This document shows positions 23,717 through 34,189 of a stretch of DNA of 34,189 nucleotides, piece by piece (positions within the stretch are counted from its first letter, which is position 1; every line of letters starts with the position of its first letter). Source of the DNA: an uncultured Lachnospiraceae bacterium (lineage in GTDB: Bacteria; Bacillota; Clostridia; Lachnospirales; Lachnospiraceae). Under the pieces are notes generated by a model. It searched no databases, was not told the origin of the DNA, and saw only the letters and a program-made list of their open reading frames with translations. A program made the position numbers and the translations under genes. The DNA lies in the NCBI GenBank assembly GCA_947174015.1, contig CAMWHJ010000030.1:1-34189 (forward strand). The letters run 5' to 3'.

Positions 23717-24142
23717 ATGGCAAAAAAAGTAGAAGGTTATATTAAATTACAGATTCCTGCTGGAAAGGCAACACCAGCTCCACCAGTTGGACCGGCACTT
23801 GGTCAGCATGGTGTAAACATCGTTCAGTTTACGAAAGAGTTCAACGCAAGAACAGCAGACAAGGGAGATTTGATTATCCCTGTAGTGATTACTGTTTATG
23901 CTGACAGAAGCTTCAGCTTCGTAACAAAGACTCCGCCAGCTCCAGTATTAATCAAGAAAGCATGTAACATTAAGTCAGGTTCCGCAGTTCCCAATAAGAC
24001 TAAGGTTGCAACTATCACAAAGGCTCAGGTAAAAGAAATTGCTGAGACAAAAATGCCAGACTTAAACGCAGCAAGCTTGGAAGCAGCTATGAGCATGATC
24101 GAAGGCACTTGCAGAAGTATGGGTGTTACAATAGTAGACTAA
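23717..24142 (+). CDS. rplK: 50S ribosomal protein L11
   Basis: L11 forms the base of the GTPase-associated centre of the large subunit, next to L10 and L7/L12, and is the usual target context for thiostrepton. The N-terminal proline-rich segment [19 protein letters not shown] and the C-terminal RNA-binding part ([20 protein letters not shown]) are intact. At 141 residues it has the standard length. An AGGAGGT site lies nine bases before the start. It is followed by rplA, and an L1-type structure precedes each of the two genes. Confidence 0.97.
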   Translation: MAKKVEGYIKLQIPAGKATPAPPVGPALGQHGVNIVQFTKEFNARTADKGDLIIPVVITVYADRSFSFVTKTPPAPVLIKKACNIKSGSAVPNKTKVATITKAQVKEIAETKMPDLNAASLEAAMSMIEGTCRSMGVTIVD

Positions 24143-24176
24143 TTATGGTCAATTAGTAGGAATGATTCGGAATTTC

Positions 24177-24204
24177 GTGGGAGGGCAATCCCCGTTATTA
24201 CCAC
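24177..24204 (+). promoter_or_regulatory. L1-type mRNA binding structure before rplA
   Basis: A second structure has the same plan as that before rplK: GTGG/CCAC outside, GGG/CCC inside, the same GA bulge, and a similar 28-base length. The shared sequence GTGGGAGGG supports common recognition by one protein, most simply L1. Confidence 0.6.
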
Positions 24205-24220
24205 TAGGAGGTTTATTAGA

Positions 24221-24913
24221 ATGAAAAGAGGAAAAAAATACCTTGAGGCTGCAAAGAATGTAGAACGTGCAGTACAGTATGAAACAGCAGATGCAATTAG
24301 CTTAGTAAAGAAAAACGCTGTTGCAAAATTTGATGAGACAATCGAAGCTCATATCAGAACAGGTTGTGACGGACGTCACGCAGAGCAGCAGATTCGTGGT
24401 GCGGTAGTTTTACCACATGGTACAGGCAAGTCTGTCCGTGTATTAGTGTTTGCTAAGGGTGCGAAGGCAGACGAAGCTACGGCAGCAGGTGCAGAATTTG
24501 TTGGCGGCGAAGAGTTAATTCCGAAGATTCAGAACGAAGGATGGTTTGACTTTGACGTGGTAGTTGCGACACCGGATATGATGGGTGTTGTTGGTCGTCT
24601 GGGACGTGTACTCGGACCAAAAGGCTTAATGCCAAACCCAAAGGCTGGTACCGTAACCATGGACGTAACCAAAGCTGTTCAGGATATCAAAGCTGGTAAG
24701 ATTGAATACCGTCTTGATAAGACGAATATTATCCATGTGCCAATTGGTAAAGCTTCTTTCACAGAAGAGCAGTTAGCGGACAACTTCCAGACGCTGATGG
24801 ATGCAATCATTAAGGCTAAGCCGAGTGCCTTAAAGGGACAGTATTTAAAGAGCATTACTCTGGCTCCTACCATGGGACCTGGTGTAAAAGTAAGCTCTGC
24901 TAAGTATGTTTAA
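24221..24913 (+). CDS. rplA: 50S ribosomal protein L1
   Basis: L1 forms the mobile stalk near the E site and, in many bacteria, represses translation of its own operon by binding mRNA. The signature [21 protein letters not shown] is present in the second half, and the protein begins [17 protein letters not shown]. At 230 residues it is full length. AGGAGG lies close before the start. A promoter for rplJ begins ten bases after the stop. Confidence 0.97.
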   Translation: MKRGKKYLEAAKNVERAVQYETADAISLVKKNAVAKFDETIEAHIRTGCDGRHAEQQIRGAVVLPHGTGKSVRVLVFAKGAKADEATAAGAEFVGGEELIPKIQNEGWFDFDVVVATPDMMGVVGRLGRVLGPKGLMPNPKAGTVTMDVTKAVQDIKAGKIEYRLDKTNIIHVPIGKASFTEEQLADNFQTLMDAIIKAKPSALKGQYLKSITLAPTMGPGVKVSSAKYV

Positions 24914-24922
24914 AATTAGTGA

Positions 24923-24951
24923 TTGACATTCCTTTTATAGAATGTTATAAT
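24923..24951 (+). promoter_or_regulatory. Consensus promoter of rplJL
   Basis: TTGACA and TATAAT match the consensus exactly and are spaced by 17 bases, so rplJ-rplL can be transcribed separately from the genes upstream. Confidence 0.9.
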
Positions 24952-24970
24952 AAAATAGTTGTGTAAACAA

Positions 24971-25051
24971 TACTGCCGTAGACAGTAGGTGCCGCAAGGC
25001 ATAAGATGAAAACGCCTACCGAGGAAAATTTCTAGTAAGTATAGAATTTTT
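24971..25051 (+). ncRNA. Ribosomal protein L10 leader RNA
   Basis: The leader contains AGACAGTAGGTGCCGCAAGG and, 20 bases on, CGCCTACCGAGG, which pair as the kink-turn-containing arm known from L10 leaders. In other bacteria the L10-L7/L12 complex binds this arm and lowers expression. Here it is followed at once by a terminator, so attenuation is the likely mode. Confidence 0.85.
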
Positions 25052-25081
25052 ATGCCTCTTGGTCTGCCAAGAGGCATTTTT
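25052..25081 (+). terminator. Terminator in the rplJ leader
   Basis: ATGCCTCTTGG pairs perfectly with CCAAGAGGCAT around TCTG, then five T residues. It stands 42 bases before the rplJ start and is probably the switched element of the L10 leader. Confidence 0.85.
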
Positions 25082-25122
25082 ACTTATATCGGCAGAAAAT
25101 AAATTAAGGAGGTGTACGATTC

Positions 25123-25617
25123 GTGGCAAAAGTTGAAATTAAAAAACCTATCGTAGATGAAATCGCAGAACACATCAATGGTGCTCAGGGCGTTGTTTTA
25201 GTTGATTATCGTGGGCTCACTGTGGAACAGGATACAGAACTTCGTAAGCAGCTGAGAGAAGCCGGTGTCATATACAAGGTTTACAAAAACACAATGATGA
25301 ACTTTGCATTCAAGGGAACAGAATTTGAAGGATTATCTTCTTATTTAGAAGGACCAAATGCTATTGCAATTTCAAAAGAAGATGCAACAGCACCAGCTCG
25401 AATTCTCAGCAAGTTTGCTAAGACAGCACCAGCACTTGAATTAAAGGCAGCCGTTGTGGAAGGCAATGTATATAACACAGATGAGGTTAAGGCTCTTGCA
25501 AATATCCCATCAAGAGAAGAATTACTTTCCAAGTTACTTGGAAGTATGCAGTCACCGATTGGCAATCTTGCTCGTGTGCTTAATCAGATTGCAGAATCAA
25601 AAGGTGCAGAAGCATAA
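25123..25617 (+). CDS. rplJ: 50S ribosomal protein L10
   Basis: L10 anchors the L7/L12 dimers to the ribosome and, in complex with them, regulates its own mRNA. The GTG start follows AAGGAGGT. The frame opens AKVEIKKPIVDEIAEHING and includes VDYRGLTVEQDTELRKQLRE and VYKNTMMNFAF. The C-terminal helix that binds L7/L12 is visible in ELLSKLLGSMQSPIGNLARV. The length of 164 residues is normal. The upstream leader has an L10-type structure with terminator. Confidence 0.96.
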   Translation: MAKVEIKKPIVDEIAEHINGAQGVVLVDYRGLTVEQDTELRKQLREAGVIYKVYKNTMMNFAFKGTEFEGLSSYLEGPNAIAISKEDATAPARILSKFAKTAPALELKAAVVEGNVYNTDEVKALANIPSREELLSKLLGSMQSPIGNLARVLNQIAESKGAEA

Positions 25618-25671
25618 TTGCAGACAGTAAATTAGAATCAGGAAAATGACAAATTTTGGAGGTAGAATAAA

Positions 25672-26049
25672 ATGGCAAAGTTGACAACAGAAGAATTTAT
25701 TGCAGCTATCAAAGAATTATCTGTATTAGAATTAAATGATTTAGTAAAAGCTTGTGAAGAAGAGTTTGGTGTATCCGCAGCAGCAGGTGTTGTAGTGGCA
25801 GCAGCTGGTGGAGATGGTGCAGCAGCTGGTGATGAAAAGACAGACTTCAATGTAGAATTAACAGAAGTTGGTCCTAACAAGGTTAAGGTTATTAAGGTTG
25901 TTCGTGAAGTTACCGGCTTAGGCTTAAAAGAAGCTAAGGAAGTAGTTGACGGTGCACCTAAGATGCTTAAGGAAGGTGCTGAAAAGGCAGAAGCTGAAGA
26001 CATCAAGGCTAAGTTAGAAGCTGAAGGTGCTAAGGTTACTCTTAAATAA
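25672..26049 (+). CDS. rplL: 50S ribosomal protein L7/L12
   Basis: L7/L12 forms the flexible stalk that recruits translation factors. The N-terminal dimerization part ([20 protein letters not shown]), the alanine- and glycine-rich hinge ([20 protein letters not shown]), and the C-terminal factor-binding domain ([20 protein letters not shown]) are all present in 125 residues. A terminator directly follows, so rplJL forms a unit separate from rpoBC. Confidence 0.97.
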   Translation: MAKLTTEEFIAAIKELSVLELNDLVKACEEEFGVSAAAGVVVAAAGGDGAAAGDEKTDFNVELTEVGPNKVKVIKVVREVTGLGLKEAKEVVDGAPKMLKEGAEKAEAEDIKAKLEAEGAKVTLK

Positions 26050-26070
26050 TTTAGACCAAAACTTATGGAA

Positions 26071-26100
26071 AGCTCTCTTATTTGTTAAGAGGGCTTTTTT
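26071..26100 (+). terminator. Terminator after rplL
   Basis: AGCTCTCTTA and TAAGAGGGCT form a stem with one wobble pair and run into six T residues. Confidence 0.8.
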
Positions 26101-26173
26101 CCATAAAAACAGCATGTTTGTATGGAATGTTATCTGTGAAGGCTTGGAATAGTTAGAAAATTTTTAAAAAAAC

Positions 26174-26203
26174 TTGACATAAAAATAGTATTTGTGCTAT
26201 CAT
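26174..26203 (+). promoter_or_regulatory. Promoter of rpoBC
   Basis: TTGACA and TATCAT are 18 bases apart with an extended TGC. It lies after the rplL terminator, giving rpoBC its own transcription start. Confidence 0.75.
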
Positions 26204-26234
26204 ATAACGTGCACTATTATGGTGCATAATACCT

Positions 26235-26289
26235 ACCAAAAGTATAGTTATAGAAATTTACAAAAGGTTTCCATAACTATGCTTTTGGT
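26235..26289 (+). promoter_or_regulatory. Large hairpin in the rpoB 5' leader
   Basis: ACCAAAAG-ATAGTTAT-GAAA pairs with TTTC-ATAACTAT-CTTTTGGT. Twenty Watson-Crick pairs, one wobble and one mismatch enclose an 11-base loop. No T-tract follows, so it is not a simple terminator. It ends 41 bases before the rpoB start codon and may stabilise the mRNA or bind a regulator. Confidence 0.6.
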
Positions 26290-26330
26290 ACACAAAAAAG
26301 TAAACATTTTAGAACAGGGGTGAAACGTCA

Positions 26331-29300
26331 ATGGAGAAAAACAGAATACGTCCAGTGAAGGCTGATAAAAGCATGCGTATGAGCTACTCAAGACAGAAAG
26401 AGGTACTGGAAATGCCGAATCTTATTGAGGTTCAGAAGGATTCTTATCAGTGGTTTTTGGACGAAGGACTGAAAGAAGTTTTTGCGGATATCTCTCCAAT
26501 CGCAGATTATAGCGGCCATTTGAGCCTTGATTTTGTTGATTTTGTACTTTGTGAAAAAGATGTGAAATATTCCATCGAAGAGTGTAAAGAAAGAGATGCT
26601 ACATATGCAGCTCCTCTGAAAGTACGGGTTCGACTGAACAATAAAGAGACAGGCAATATTACAGAGCACGAAATTTTCATGGGTGATTTACCATTAATGA
26701 CTGCTACCGGTACGTTTGTAATCAATGGTGCAGAGCGTGTTATTGTAAGCCAGTTAGTGCGTTCACCAGGTATCTACTATGCCATTACACGTGACAAGGT
26801 TGGTAAGGAACTGTTCTCCTCCACGGTAATCCCCAATCGTGGTGCTTGGTTAGAATATGAGACAGATGCCAACGACGTATTCTATGTCCGCGTGGACAGA
26901 ACAAGAAAAGTACCAATCACTGTTCTAATCAGAGCATTAGGTGTGGGAACTGATGCAGAAATTATTGATTTATTTGGTGAAGAGACAAAGATTTTAAGAA
27001 GTATTGAAAAGGATAATTCTAAGAATTATCAGGATGGTCTGTTGGAATTATATAAAAAGATTCGACCCGGTGAGCCACTTTCCGTAGACAGTGCAGAAAG
27101 CTTGATTACCAGCATGTTTTTTGATGCAAGACGATATGATCTTGCAAAGGTAGGTAGATATAAATTTAATAAAAAGCTGGCATTAAAGAACCGCATTCGC
27201 CACCAGATTCTTGCAGAGGATGTAATCAATACTGCAACCGGTGAAATTATTGCAGAAGCAGGCACTAAGGTGACACCGGAACTGGCGGATGAGATTCAGA
27301 ATGGGGCAGTTCCCTATGTAATGATTCAGACAGAACAAAAGAATGTGAAAGTTCTGTCCAACATGATGGTGGATATTACCAAATATGTGGATGCAGATGC
27401 CAAAGAAATGGGCATTACAGAGCTGGTATATTACCCCAAATTAAAAGAGATTTTAGAGGAAAATGAGAGTCTTGCAGATATTAAGGAAGCAGTAAAATTA
27501 AATGTGTCCGAGTTGATTCCGAAACATATTACAAAGGAAGATATTTTTGCTTCAATTAACTACAATATGCATTTAGAGTACGGTCTGGGAACGAAGGATG
27601 ATATTGACCACTTAGGCAACAGAAGAATTCGTGCAGTGGGAGAATTGTTGCAGAATCAGTACCGTATTGGTTTGTCCCGCCTGGAGCGAGTGGTTCGTGA
27701 GCGAATGACAACGCAGGATTTGGAGGGAATTTCTCCCCAGTCATTGATTAATATTAAACCGGTAACAGCAGCAGTCAAGGAATTCTTTGGTTCTTCCCAG
27801 TTGTCCCAGTTTATGGATCAAAATAATCCACTGGGTGAGCTGACCCACAAAAGACGTTTGTCTGCTTTAGGACCGGGTGGTTTGTCCAGAGACAGAGCCG
27901 GATTCGAGGTACGAGATGTACACTATTCTCATTATGGAAGAATGTGTCCCATCGAGACACCGGAAGGTCCCAACATCGGTTTGATCAACTCTCTGGCTAC
28001 TTATGCAAGGATTAATGAGTATGGATTTATCGAAGCACCTTATCGTAAGATTGACAAGACAGATCCTAAGAATCCAAGAGTTACCGATGAAGTTGTATAT
28101 ATGACTGCCGACGAAGAAGATAACTATCATGTGGCACAGGCAAATGAGCGTCTGGACGAAAACGGCTACTTTAAGCGTAATTCCGTATCCGGTCGTTACA
28201 GAGAGGAAACACAGGAATATGAGAAGAGTATGTTTGATTACATGGACGTGTCTCCGAAGATGGTATTCTCTGTGGCTACTGCACTGATTCCTTTCTTGGA
28301 AAATGACGATGCCAACCGTGCACTGATGGGTTCCAACATGCAGCGTCAGGCAGTTCCCTTATTGACCACAGAGGCTCCGGTGGTAGGTACCGGTATGGAG
28401 CCCAAGACAGCCGTAGACTCCGGTGTGTGTGTGGTGGCCAAAAAGGCTGGTACGGTGGAGCGTTCCGAGTCCAATCAGATTACTTTGAAGAATGATGACG
28501 GAACTAGAGATGTGTACCGTTTGACCAAATTTTCCAGAAGTAATCAGAGCAACTGCTACAACCAAAGACCTATTGTATTCAAAGGCGAACATGTAAACAA
28601 GGGTCAGGTCATTGCAGATGGTCCATCTACCTCTATGGGTGAGATCGCATTAGGCAAGAATCCTTTGATTGGTTTCATGACCTGGGAAGGATACAACTAC
28701 GAGGATGCGGTGTTGTTAAGTGAAAGACTGGTGCAGGAAGATGTATATACCTCAGTTCATATTGAGGAATATGAGGCAGAGGCAAGAGATACCAAATTGG
28801 GACCGGAAGAGATCACAAGAGATGTTCCAGGGGTTGGTGACGATGCCTTAAAGGATTTGGATGAGCGAGGCATTATTCGCATTGGTGCTGAGGTGCGTGC
28901 AGGAGATATTCTGGTGGGTAAGGTAACACCAAAGGGTGAGACAGAACTTACGGCAGAAGAACGCCTTCTTCGTGCTATTTTTGGTGAAAAGGCAAGAGAA
29001 GTTCGTGACACTTCCTTGAAAGTGCCCCATGGTGAATATGGTATTATCGTAGATGCCAAGGTATTTACCAGAGAAAACGGTGATGAATTGTCTCCAGGGG
29101 TAAATCAGGCAGTTCGTATCTACATTGCCCAGAAACGTAAGATTTCTGTCGGTGATAAAATGGCTGGACGTCATGGTAACAAGGGTGTTGTTTCCAGAGT
29201 ACTGCCGGTGGAAGATATGCCATTCCTTCCCAACGGACGTCCTCTGGATATTGTGTTAAATCCATTGGGTGTGCCTTCTCGTATGAATATCGGACAGGTG

Positions 29301-30185
29301 CTGGAAATTCATTTGAGTCTTGCAGCCAAAGCATTAGGCTTTAATGTGGCAACCCCGGTCTTTGATGGTGCCAATGAAAATGATATTATGGATACTTTGG
29401 ATCTGGCAAATGATTATGTAAACTTGGAATGGGATGAATTTAAGGAAAAGCATGGTCAAGAGCTGTTGCCGGAGGTCTTGGATTATTTATATGAAAATAG
29501 AGATCACAGAAAGCTTTGGAAAGGTGTACCTATATCCAGAGACGGTAAGGTAAGACTCCGTGACGGACGTACCGGAGAATATTTTGACAGTCCGGTAACT
29601 ATCGGTCACATGCATTATCTGAAACTTCACCATTTGGTAGACGATAAGATTCATGCACGTTCTACGGGTCCATACTCATTGGTAACACAGCAGCCATTGG
29701 GCGGTAAGGCACAGTTTGGCGGACAGCGTTTTGGTGAAATGGAAGTTTGGGCACTGGAAGCATATGGTGCATCCTACACCTTACAGGAAATTTTAACAGT
29801 GAAATCAGATGATGTCATTGGACGTGTTAAGACTTATGAGGCAATTATCAAGGGAGACAATATCCCGGAACCGGGTATTCCGGAATCCTTCAAGGTGTTG
29901 TTAAAGGAATTGCAGTCTTTAGGTCTGGATGTAAGAGTTTTAAGAGATGACAATACCGAAGTGGAAATTATGGAGACCTTGGATTATGGTGAGACAGATA
30001 TCCACTCCATCATTGAAGGCGACAAGGACTTCAATTACGAAAAAGAGCAGCTGGGCACTATGGGCTTTCGTAAGCAGGAATTTAATGAAAATGAAGAACT
30101 TGTAGATGTGGAAGAAGAGACAGCAGAGGAAGGTTTCGAAGAAGAACTTTTTGGAGATTTCGAAGCAACGCTTGAAAACGAATAA
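26331..30185 (+). CDS. rpoB: DNA-directed RNA polymerase subunit beta
   Basis: The beta subunit forms one half of the polymerase cleft and contributes to the active centre and the rifampicin pocket. The 1284-residue frame is complete. The rifampicin region is seen at about residues 485-520 ([20 protein letters not shown], then [10 protein letters not shown]) with wild-type-looking residues. Further marks are [18 protein letters not shown] at about 535-552 and, near the C-terminus, KPLGG-like [20 protein letters not shown]. It ends in an acidic tail rich in Glu. Its start follows a GGGGTG site. rpoC begins 16 bases after the stop. No sign of insertion or disruption was seen. Confidence 0.98.
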   Translation: MEKNRIRPVKADKSMRMSYSRQKEVLEMPNLIEVQKDSYQWFLDEGLKEVFADISPIADYSGHLSLDFVDFVLCEKDVKYSIEECKERDATYAAPLKVRVRLNNKETGNITEHEIFMGDLPLMTATGTFVINGAERVIVSQLVRSPGIYYAITRDKVGKELFSSTVIPNRGAWLEYETDANDVFYVRVDRTRKVPITVLIRALGVGTDAEIIDLFGEETKILRSIEKDNSKNYQDGLLELYKKIRPGEPLSVDSAESLITSMFFDARRYDLAKVGRYKFNKKLALKNRIRHQILAEDVINTATGEIIAEAGTKVTPELADEIQNGAVPYVMIQTEQKNVKVLSNMMVDITKYVDADAKEMGITELVYYPKLKEILEENESLADIKEAVKLNVSELIPKHITKEDIFASINYNMHLEYGLGTKDDIDHLGNRRIRAVGELLQNQYRIGLSRLERVVRERMTTQDLEGISPQSLINIKPVTAAVKEFFGSSQLSQFMDQNNPLGELTHKRRLSALGPGGLSRDRAGFEVRDVHYSHYGRMCPIETPEGPNIGLINSLATYARINEYGFIEAPYRKIDKTDPKNPRVTDEVVYMTADEEDNYHVAQANERLDENGYFKRNSVSGRYREETQEYEKSMFDYMDVSPKMVFSVATALIPFLENDDANRALMGSNMQRQAVPLLTTEAPVVGTGMEPKTAVDSGVCVVAKKAGTVERSESNQITLKNDDGTRDVYRLTKFSRSNQSNCYNQRPIVFKGEHVNKGQVIADGPSTSMGEIALGKNPLIGFMTWEGYNYEDAVLLSERLVQEDVYTSVHIEEYEAEARDTKLGPEEITRDVPGVGDDALKDLDERGIIRIGAEVRAGDILVGKVTPKGETELTAEERLLRAIFGEKAREVRDTSLKVPHGEYGIIVDAKVFTRENGDELSPGVNQAVRIYIAQKRKISVGDKMAGRHGNKGVVSRVLPVEDMPFLPNGRPLDIVLNPLGVPSRMNIGQVLEIHLSLAAKALGFNVATPVFDGANENDIMDTLDLANDYVNLEWDEFKEKHGQELLPEVLDYLYENRDHRKLWKGVPISRDGKVRLRDGRTGEYFDSPVTIGHMHYLKLHHLVDDKIHARSTGPYSLVTQQPLGGKAQFGGQRFGEMEVWALEAYGASYTLQEILTVKSDDVIGRVKTYEAIIKGDNIPEPGIPESFKVLLKELQSLGLDVRVLRDDNTEVEIMETLDYGETDIHSIIEGDKDFNYEKEQLGTMGFRKQEFNENEELVDVEEETAEEGFEEELFGDFEATLENE

Positions 30186-30201
30186 GAAGGGAGTGCCAAG
30201 C

Positions 30202-33200
30202 ATGCCAGAAGCAACAAAGAATGAAGAATATCAGCCAATGACATTTGATGCCATTAAAATAGGTTTAGCTTCTCCTGAAAAAATCAGAGAGTGGTCCAGA
30301 GGCGAGGTGAAGAAGCCGGAAACCATTAATTACCGTACCTTAAAACCGGAAAAAGAAGGTCTGTTTTGTGAGAGGATTTTTGGACCAAGTAAGGACTGGG
30401 AATGTCATTGTGGAAAATATAAGAAAATCAGATATAAAGGTGTTGTCTGCGACCGTTGTGGTGTTGAAGTTACCAGAGCAAATGTGCGAAGAGAGCGTAT
30501 GGGGCATATTGAGCTGGCAGCTCCCGTATCTCATATTTGGTATTTCAAGGGAATTCCAAGTCGTATGGGATTAATTCTTGATTTATCACCTCGTGTCTTA
30601 GAAAAGGTATTATACTTTGCATCTTACATTGTATTGGATAAAGGCGAAAGCGATTTACAGTATAAACAGGTACTTTCCGAGCGTGAGTATCAGGAAGCAA
30701 GAGAAAAATTCGGCAGCCATTTCCGCGTGGGAATGGGAGCCGAGTCCATCAAGGAACTTCTTCATGACATTGATTTAGAGAAGGAGTCCGTTGAATTAAA
30801 GCAGGGATTAAAGGATGCCACCGGTCAGAAGAGAGCCAGAATTATCAAGCGTCTTGAAGTGGTGGAGGCATTCCGTATCTCTGGAAACAAACCGGAGTGG
30901 ATGATTATGGATGTGGTTCCGGTGATTCCGCCGGATTTAAGACCTATGGTGCAGTTGGACGGCGGACGTTTTGCGACCTCTGACTTAAATGACTTATATC
31001 GTAGAATTATCAATAGAAATAACCGTTTGCAGAGACTTCTTGAGTTAGGTGCACCGGACATTATCGTCCGTAACGAAAAGCGTATGCTGCAGGAAGCAGT
31101 GGATGCTCTGATTGACAACGGAAGGCGCGGACGCCCGGTAACGGGACCAGGTAACAGAGCCTTAAAATCTTTGTCTGATATGCTTAAGGGAAAGACAGGA
31201 CGTTTTCGTCAGAACCTGCTGGGTAAGCGTGTTGACTATTCCGGACGTTCTGTTATTGTAGTGGGACCGGAGCTTAAAATTTACCAGTGTGGTCTGCCAA
31301 AGGAAATGGCAATCGAATTGTTTAAGCCCTTTGTTATGAAGGAATTGGTTTCCAACGGCACATCACACAATATTAAAAATGCCAAGAAAATGGTGGAACG
31401 TCTTCAGCCGGAAGTTTGGGATGTGTTAGAGGAAGTGATCAAGGAACATCCGGTTATGTTGAATCGTGCCCCCACACTGCACAGATTAGGTATTCAGGCA
31501 TTTGAACCTATTTTGGTAGAGGGTAAGGCAATTAAGCTGCATCCTCTGGTATGTACTGCTTTCAATGCCGATTTTGACGGTGACCAGATGGCGGTGCATT
31601 TGCCATTATCTGTGGAAGCACAGGCAGAATGCCGTTTCTTACTGCTTTCACCCAATAATCTTTTAAAACCTTCGGATGGTGGTCCCGTAGCCGTTCCTTC
31701 TCAGGATATGGTACTTGGTATCTATTATCTGACTATGGATAAATTAAAGGATTATACAGGCAGTGAAGGGGTTGTGGAAGTTTCTGAGCAGTTGTATGGA
31801 CAGTTGGCCACGGAAGATTATGATTTTGATGATATCAAAGCAGATTTGGCAGCAGGTAAAATTGGAATGGATGATTATATCTATTTTATAGACGTGACAG
31901 ACAATAATCGTAAAGTTTTATCTACTCCAAGAGATTTGCTGGGACGCTATTTCAATGATATGAATCAGGCATTGCTGGCATATGAAAACGGACAGATTTC
32001 ACTTCATCAGAGTATCTTTGTCCATAGAAAACGCACCTTGGAGAATGGAACAACAATAGAGGGCAAAGTGAAAACCACTTTGGGAAGATTAATCTTTAAT
32101 GAAATTGTTCCTCAGGATTTGGGATTTGTAGATAGAACAATTCCAGAAAATCAGTTAAAATATGAGATTGATTTTCATGTGGGCAAAAAAGGCTTAAAGC
32201 AGATTTTGGAAAAGGTTATCAATACTCATGGAGCAACCAAGACAGCAGAAGTATTGGATGATATTAAGGCAATGGGTTATAAGTTCTCTACCAGAGCTGC
32301 CATGACGGTATCTATCTCAGATATGACTGTGCCGCCTCAGAAGCCTCAGATGATTCAGAATGCACAGGATACCGTAGACCGTATTACAAAAAATTACAAG
32401 CGTGGTCTTGTAACAGAAGAAGAAAGATACAAAGAAGTTGTTGAGACATGGAAAGAAACAGATGCAGAGCTTACAAAGGCACTGCTTTCCGGATTGGACA
32501 AATACAACAACATCTTCATGATGGCAGACTCCGGTGCCCGTGGTTCGGATAAGCAGATTAAGCAGTTGGCAGGCATGCGTGGTTTGATGGCAGATACACA
32601 GGGTCACACAATCGAATTGCCAATCAAGTCAAATTTCCGTGAGGGACTTGACGTATTGGAATATTTCATGTCTGCTCATGGTGCTCGTAAGGGTCTGTCC
32701 GATACAGCTCTGCGTACTGCCGATTCCGGTTATTTGACACGACGTCTGGTGGATGTTTCACAAGAATTGATTATTCGTGAGACAGACTGCTGTGAGGGCA
32801 AGGAAATTCCCGGAATGTATGTAAAGGCATTTAAGGACGGAAAAGAAATGATTGAAAGCCTTGAGGAAAGAATTACAGGCAGATATACTTGTGATACCAT
32901 CAAGGATAAAGAAGGAAATGTTATTGTAAAAGCCAACCATATGATTACACCAAAGCGTGCTGCGAAAATTATGAAATATGGTGTGGATGAAAAAGGTGAG
33001 CCTTTTGAAAAGCTGAAGATCCGTACGATTTTAACCTGCCGTTCTCATAATGGTGTCTGTGCAAAATGCTATGGTGCCAATATGGCAACTGGTGAAGCCG
33101 TACAAGTGGGTGAATCCGTGGGTATTATTGCAGCTCAGTCCATTGGTGAGCCGGGTACACAGCTTACCATGCGTACCTTCCATACGGGTGGTGTTGCAGG

Positions 33201-34098
33201 AGATGATATCACACAGGGTCTTCCTCGTGTGGAGGAAATTTTTGAGGCAAGAAGACCTAAGGGTCTTGCCATTATTTCTGAATTTGGCGGTCTTGCAACT
33301 GTTAAGGATGAAAAGGGCAAAAAGCGTGAGGTGATTGTTACCAATCATGAAACCGGTGACAGCAAGAGTTACTTGATCCCTTACGGTTCTCGTATTAAAG
33401 TATTAGACGGCGCAACGCTGGAAGCCGGTGACGAACTTACCGAAGGTAGTGTAAATCCACATGATATTTTGAAGATTAAGGGAGTTCGTGCCGTACAGGA
33501 TTACATGCTGCAGGAAGTACAGCGTGTATATCGTTTGCAGGGTGTAGAAATCAATGATAAACATATTGAAGTCATTGTACGTCAGATGCTTAAGAAGATT
33601 CGTATTGAGAATAATGGAGATTCTGATTTCTTGCCGGGTACGCTGGTAGATATTTTGGATTATGAAGATATGAATCAGAAACTGTTAGAGGAAGGCTTGG
33701 AACCGGCAGAGGGTAAACAGGTACTGCTTGGTATTACAAAAGCATCTCTGGCAACCAATTCTTTCTTATCCGCAGCATCATTCCAAGAGACAACGAAAGT
33801 TCTGACAGAGGCGGCCATTAAAGGTAAGGTTGACCCACTGATTGGTTTGAAGGAGAATGTATTAATTGGTAAGCTGATTCCGGCAGGTACCGGTATGAAG
33901 AGATACAGAAATGTAAAGCTGAATACAGATTATCAGCATGATGAGGAAGAGATAACACTTTCCGAAGATGACGAAGAATTGATATTTTCCGAAGAGGCAG
34001 AGGAGACAATAGATGCAGCAGAAACAGAAGAAATTACAGAAGATGCTGCCAGTGAAGAGACAGTAGAAGAGACTGAGGAAATTACAATAGAAGAGTAA
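30202..34098 (+). CDS. rpoC: DNA-directed RNA polymerase subunit beta'
   Basis: The beta' subunit carries the catalytic magnesium site. The 1298-residue frame starts at [11 protein letters not shown], preceded by AAGGGAG; earlier in-frame ATG codons lie within rpoB. The N-terminal zinc finger uses C68, C70, C83 and C86. The catalytic aspartates are in NADFDGDQ at 455-462. A second cysteine cluster, [13 protein letters not shown], lies in the C-terminal half, followed by the trigger-loop region ([19 protein letters not shown]). The last 40 or so residues are a very acidic Glu/Thr-rich tail. A strong terminator follows. Confidence 0.98.
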   Translation: MPEATKNEEYQPMTFDAIKIGLASPEKIREWSRGEVKKPETINYRTLKPEKEGLFCERIFGPSKDWECHCGKYKKIRYKGVVCDRCGVEVTRANVRRERMGHIELAAPVSHIWYFKGIPSRMGLILDLSPRVLEKVLYFASYIVLDKGESDLQYKQVLSEREYQEAREKFGSHFRVGMGAESIKELLHDIDLEKESVELKQGLKDATGQKRARIIKRLEVVEAFRISGNKPEWMIMDVVPVIPPDLRPMVQLDGGRFATSDLNDLYRRIINRNNRLQRLLELGAPDIIVRNEKRMLQEAVDALIDNGRRGRPVTGPGNRALKSLSDMLKGKTGRFRQNLLGKRVDYSGRSVIVVGPELKIYQCGLPKEMAIELFKPFVMKELVSNGTSHNIKNAKKMVERLQPEVWDVLEEVIKEHPVMLNRAPTLHRLGIQAFEPILVEGKAIKLHPLVCTAFNADFDGDQMAVHLPLSVEAQAECRFLLLSPNNLLKPSDGGPVAVPSQDMVLGIYYLTMDKLKDYTGSEGVVEVSEQLYGQLATEDYDFDDIKADLAAGKIGMDDYIYFIDVTDNNRKVLSTPRDLLGRYFNDMNQALLAYENGQISLHQSIFVHRKRTLENGTTIEGKVKTTLGRLIFNEIVPQDLGFVDRTIPENQLKYEIDFHVGKKGLKQILEKVINTHGATKTAEVLDDIKAMGYKFSTRAAMTVSISDMTVPPQKPQMIQNAQDTVDRITKNYKRGLVTEEERYKEVVETWKETDAELTKALLSGLDKYNNIFMMADSGARGSDKQIKQLAGMRGLMADTQGHTIELPIKSNFREGLDVLEYFMSAHGARKGLSDTALRTADSGYLTRRLVDVSQELIIRETDCCEGKEIPGMYVKAFKDGKEMIESLEERITGRYTCDTIKDKEGNVIVKANHMITPKRAAKIMKYGVDEKGEPFEKLKIRTILTCRSHNGVCAKCYGANMATGEAVQVGESVGIIAAQSIGEPGTQLTMRTFHTGGVAGDDITQGLPRVEEIFEARRPKGLAIISEFGGLATVKDEKGKKREVIVTNHETGDSKSYLIPYGSRIKVLDGATLEAGDELTEGSVNPHDILKIKGVRAVQDYMLQEVQRVYRLQGVEINDKHIEVIVRQMLKKIRIENNGDSDFLPGTLVDILDYEDMNQKLLEEGLEPAEGKQVLLGITKASLATNSFLSAASFQETTKVLTEAAIKGKVDPLIGLKENVLIGKLIPAGTGMKRYRNVKLNTDYQHDEEEITLSEDDEELIFSEEAEETIDAAETEEITEDAASEETVEETEEITIEE

Positions 34099-34106
34099 CA
34101 GGAAAG

Positions 34107-34136
34107 GGTGCCCGGAGTTGTCCGGGCACCTTTTTT
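34107..34136 (+). terminator. Terminator after rpoC
   Basis: GGTGCCCGG and CCGGGCACC form a perfect nine-pair stem around AGTTGT, followed by six T residues. Confidence 0.92.
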
Positions 34137-34144
34137 GAAAAAAG

Positions 34145-34189
34145 GTAACTGTTCAGTAGGTCTGTGCATTTACTGCACAGACCGTAAGA
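34145..34189. repeat. Second copy of the dispersed repeat, cut by the window edge
   Basis: These 45 bases are identical to 9905-9949, including the perfect GGTCTGTGCA/TGCACAGACC stem. The sequence stops inside the unit. If this is the end of a contig, the repeat itself may have broken the assembly. Confidence 0.8.

Noticed and set aside
28757-29334. Several long minus-strand frames opposite rpoB
   Set aside because: They are shadows of biased codon use in rpoB and have no ribosome sites or recognisable domains.
30106-30201. Longer N-terminal start for rpoC inside rpoB
   Set aside because: The extra residues are the rpoB tail in another frame; the start at 30202 has AAGGGAG and the conserved N-terminus.

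Overview
The window reads as chromosome of an anaerobic, spore-forming Firmicute, most likely a Lachnospiraceae (Clostridium cluster XIVa). The basis is the gene order rpmG-secE-nusG-rplKA-rplJL-rpoBC, dipicolinate synthase genes behind a sigma-K-like promoter, Firmicute-type promoters and AGGAGG ribosome sites, and a low GC content. No rRNA, tRNA or CRISPR array was seen. Assignment below family level is not supported.

Region 1 (1-7480) is accessory and partly decayed. It holds a mobilization module on the minus strand: an intact-looking relaxase and a mobC broken by one in-frame stop, with inverted repeats upstream that may be an oriT. An AT-rich TrmB regulator/PfkB kinase pair follows. The next gene of that operon appears cut after 12 codons where an IS256-like fragment begins. 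A second degenerate transposase remnant, a short leader peptide with hairpin and terminator (attenuator-like), an SDR epimerase and a small membrane protein complete the region.

Region 2 (7480-14860) carries single metabolic, regulatory and envelope genes: a PLP aminotransferase, an XRE/DUF2975-like pair, a lipoprotein SH3b-amidase, asparagine synthetase, and dpaA-dpaB. The amidase leader contains a 133-bp hairpin-rich repeat whose first 45 bases recur exactly at the right edge of the window.

Region 3 (14860-22440) contains a TPR protein and a DUF4037 nucleotidyltransferase-like protein with overlapping ends, a His-rich CsoR-type repressor, a structured intergenic segment, a DUF4125 protein with dGTPase, a family 2 glycosyltransferase and an orphan FliD-like protein. 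The first five may be a functional neighbourhood; this is inference.

Region 4 (22440-34189) is the conserved transcription/translation block. Each part has its own control: a promoter before rpmG, twin L1-type mRNA structures before rplK and rplA, a consensus promoter plus L10 leader and terminator before rplJ, a terminator and new promoter plus a large hairpin before rpoB, and a strong terminator after rpoC. The sequence then ends inside the dispersed repeat.
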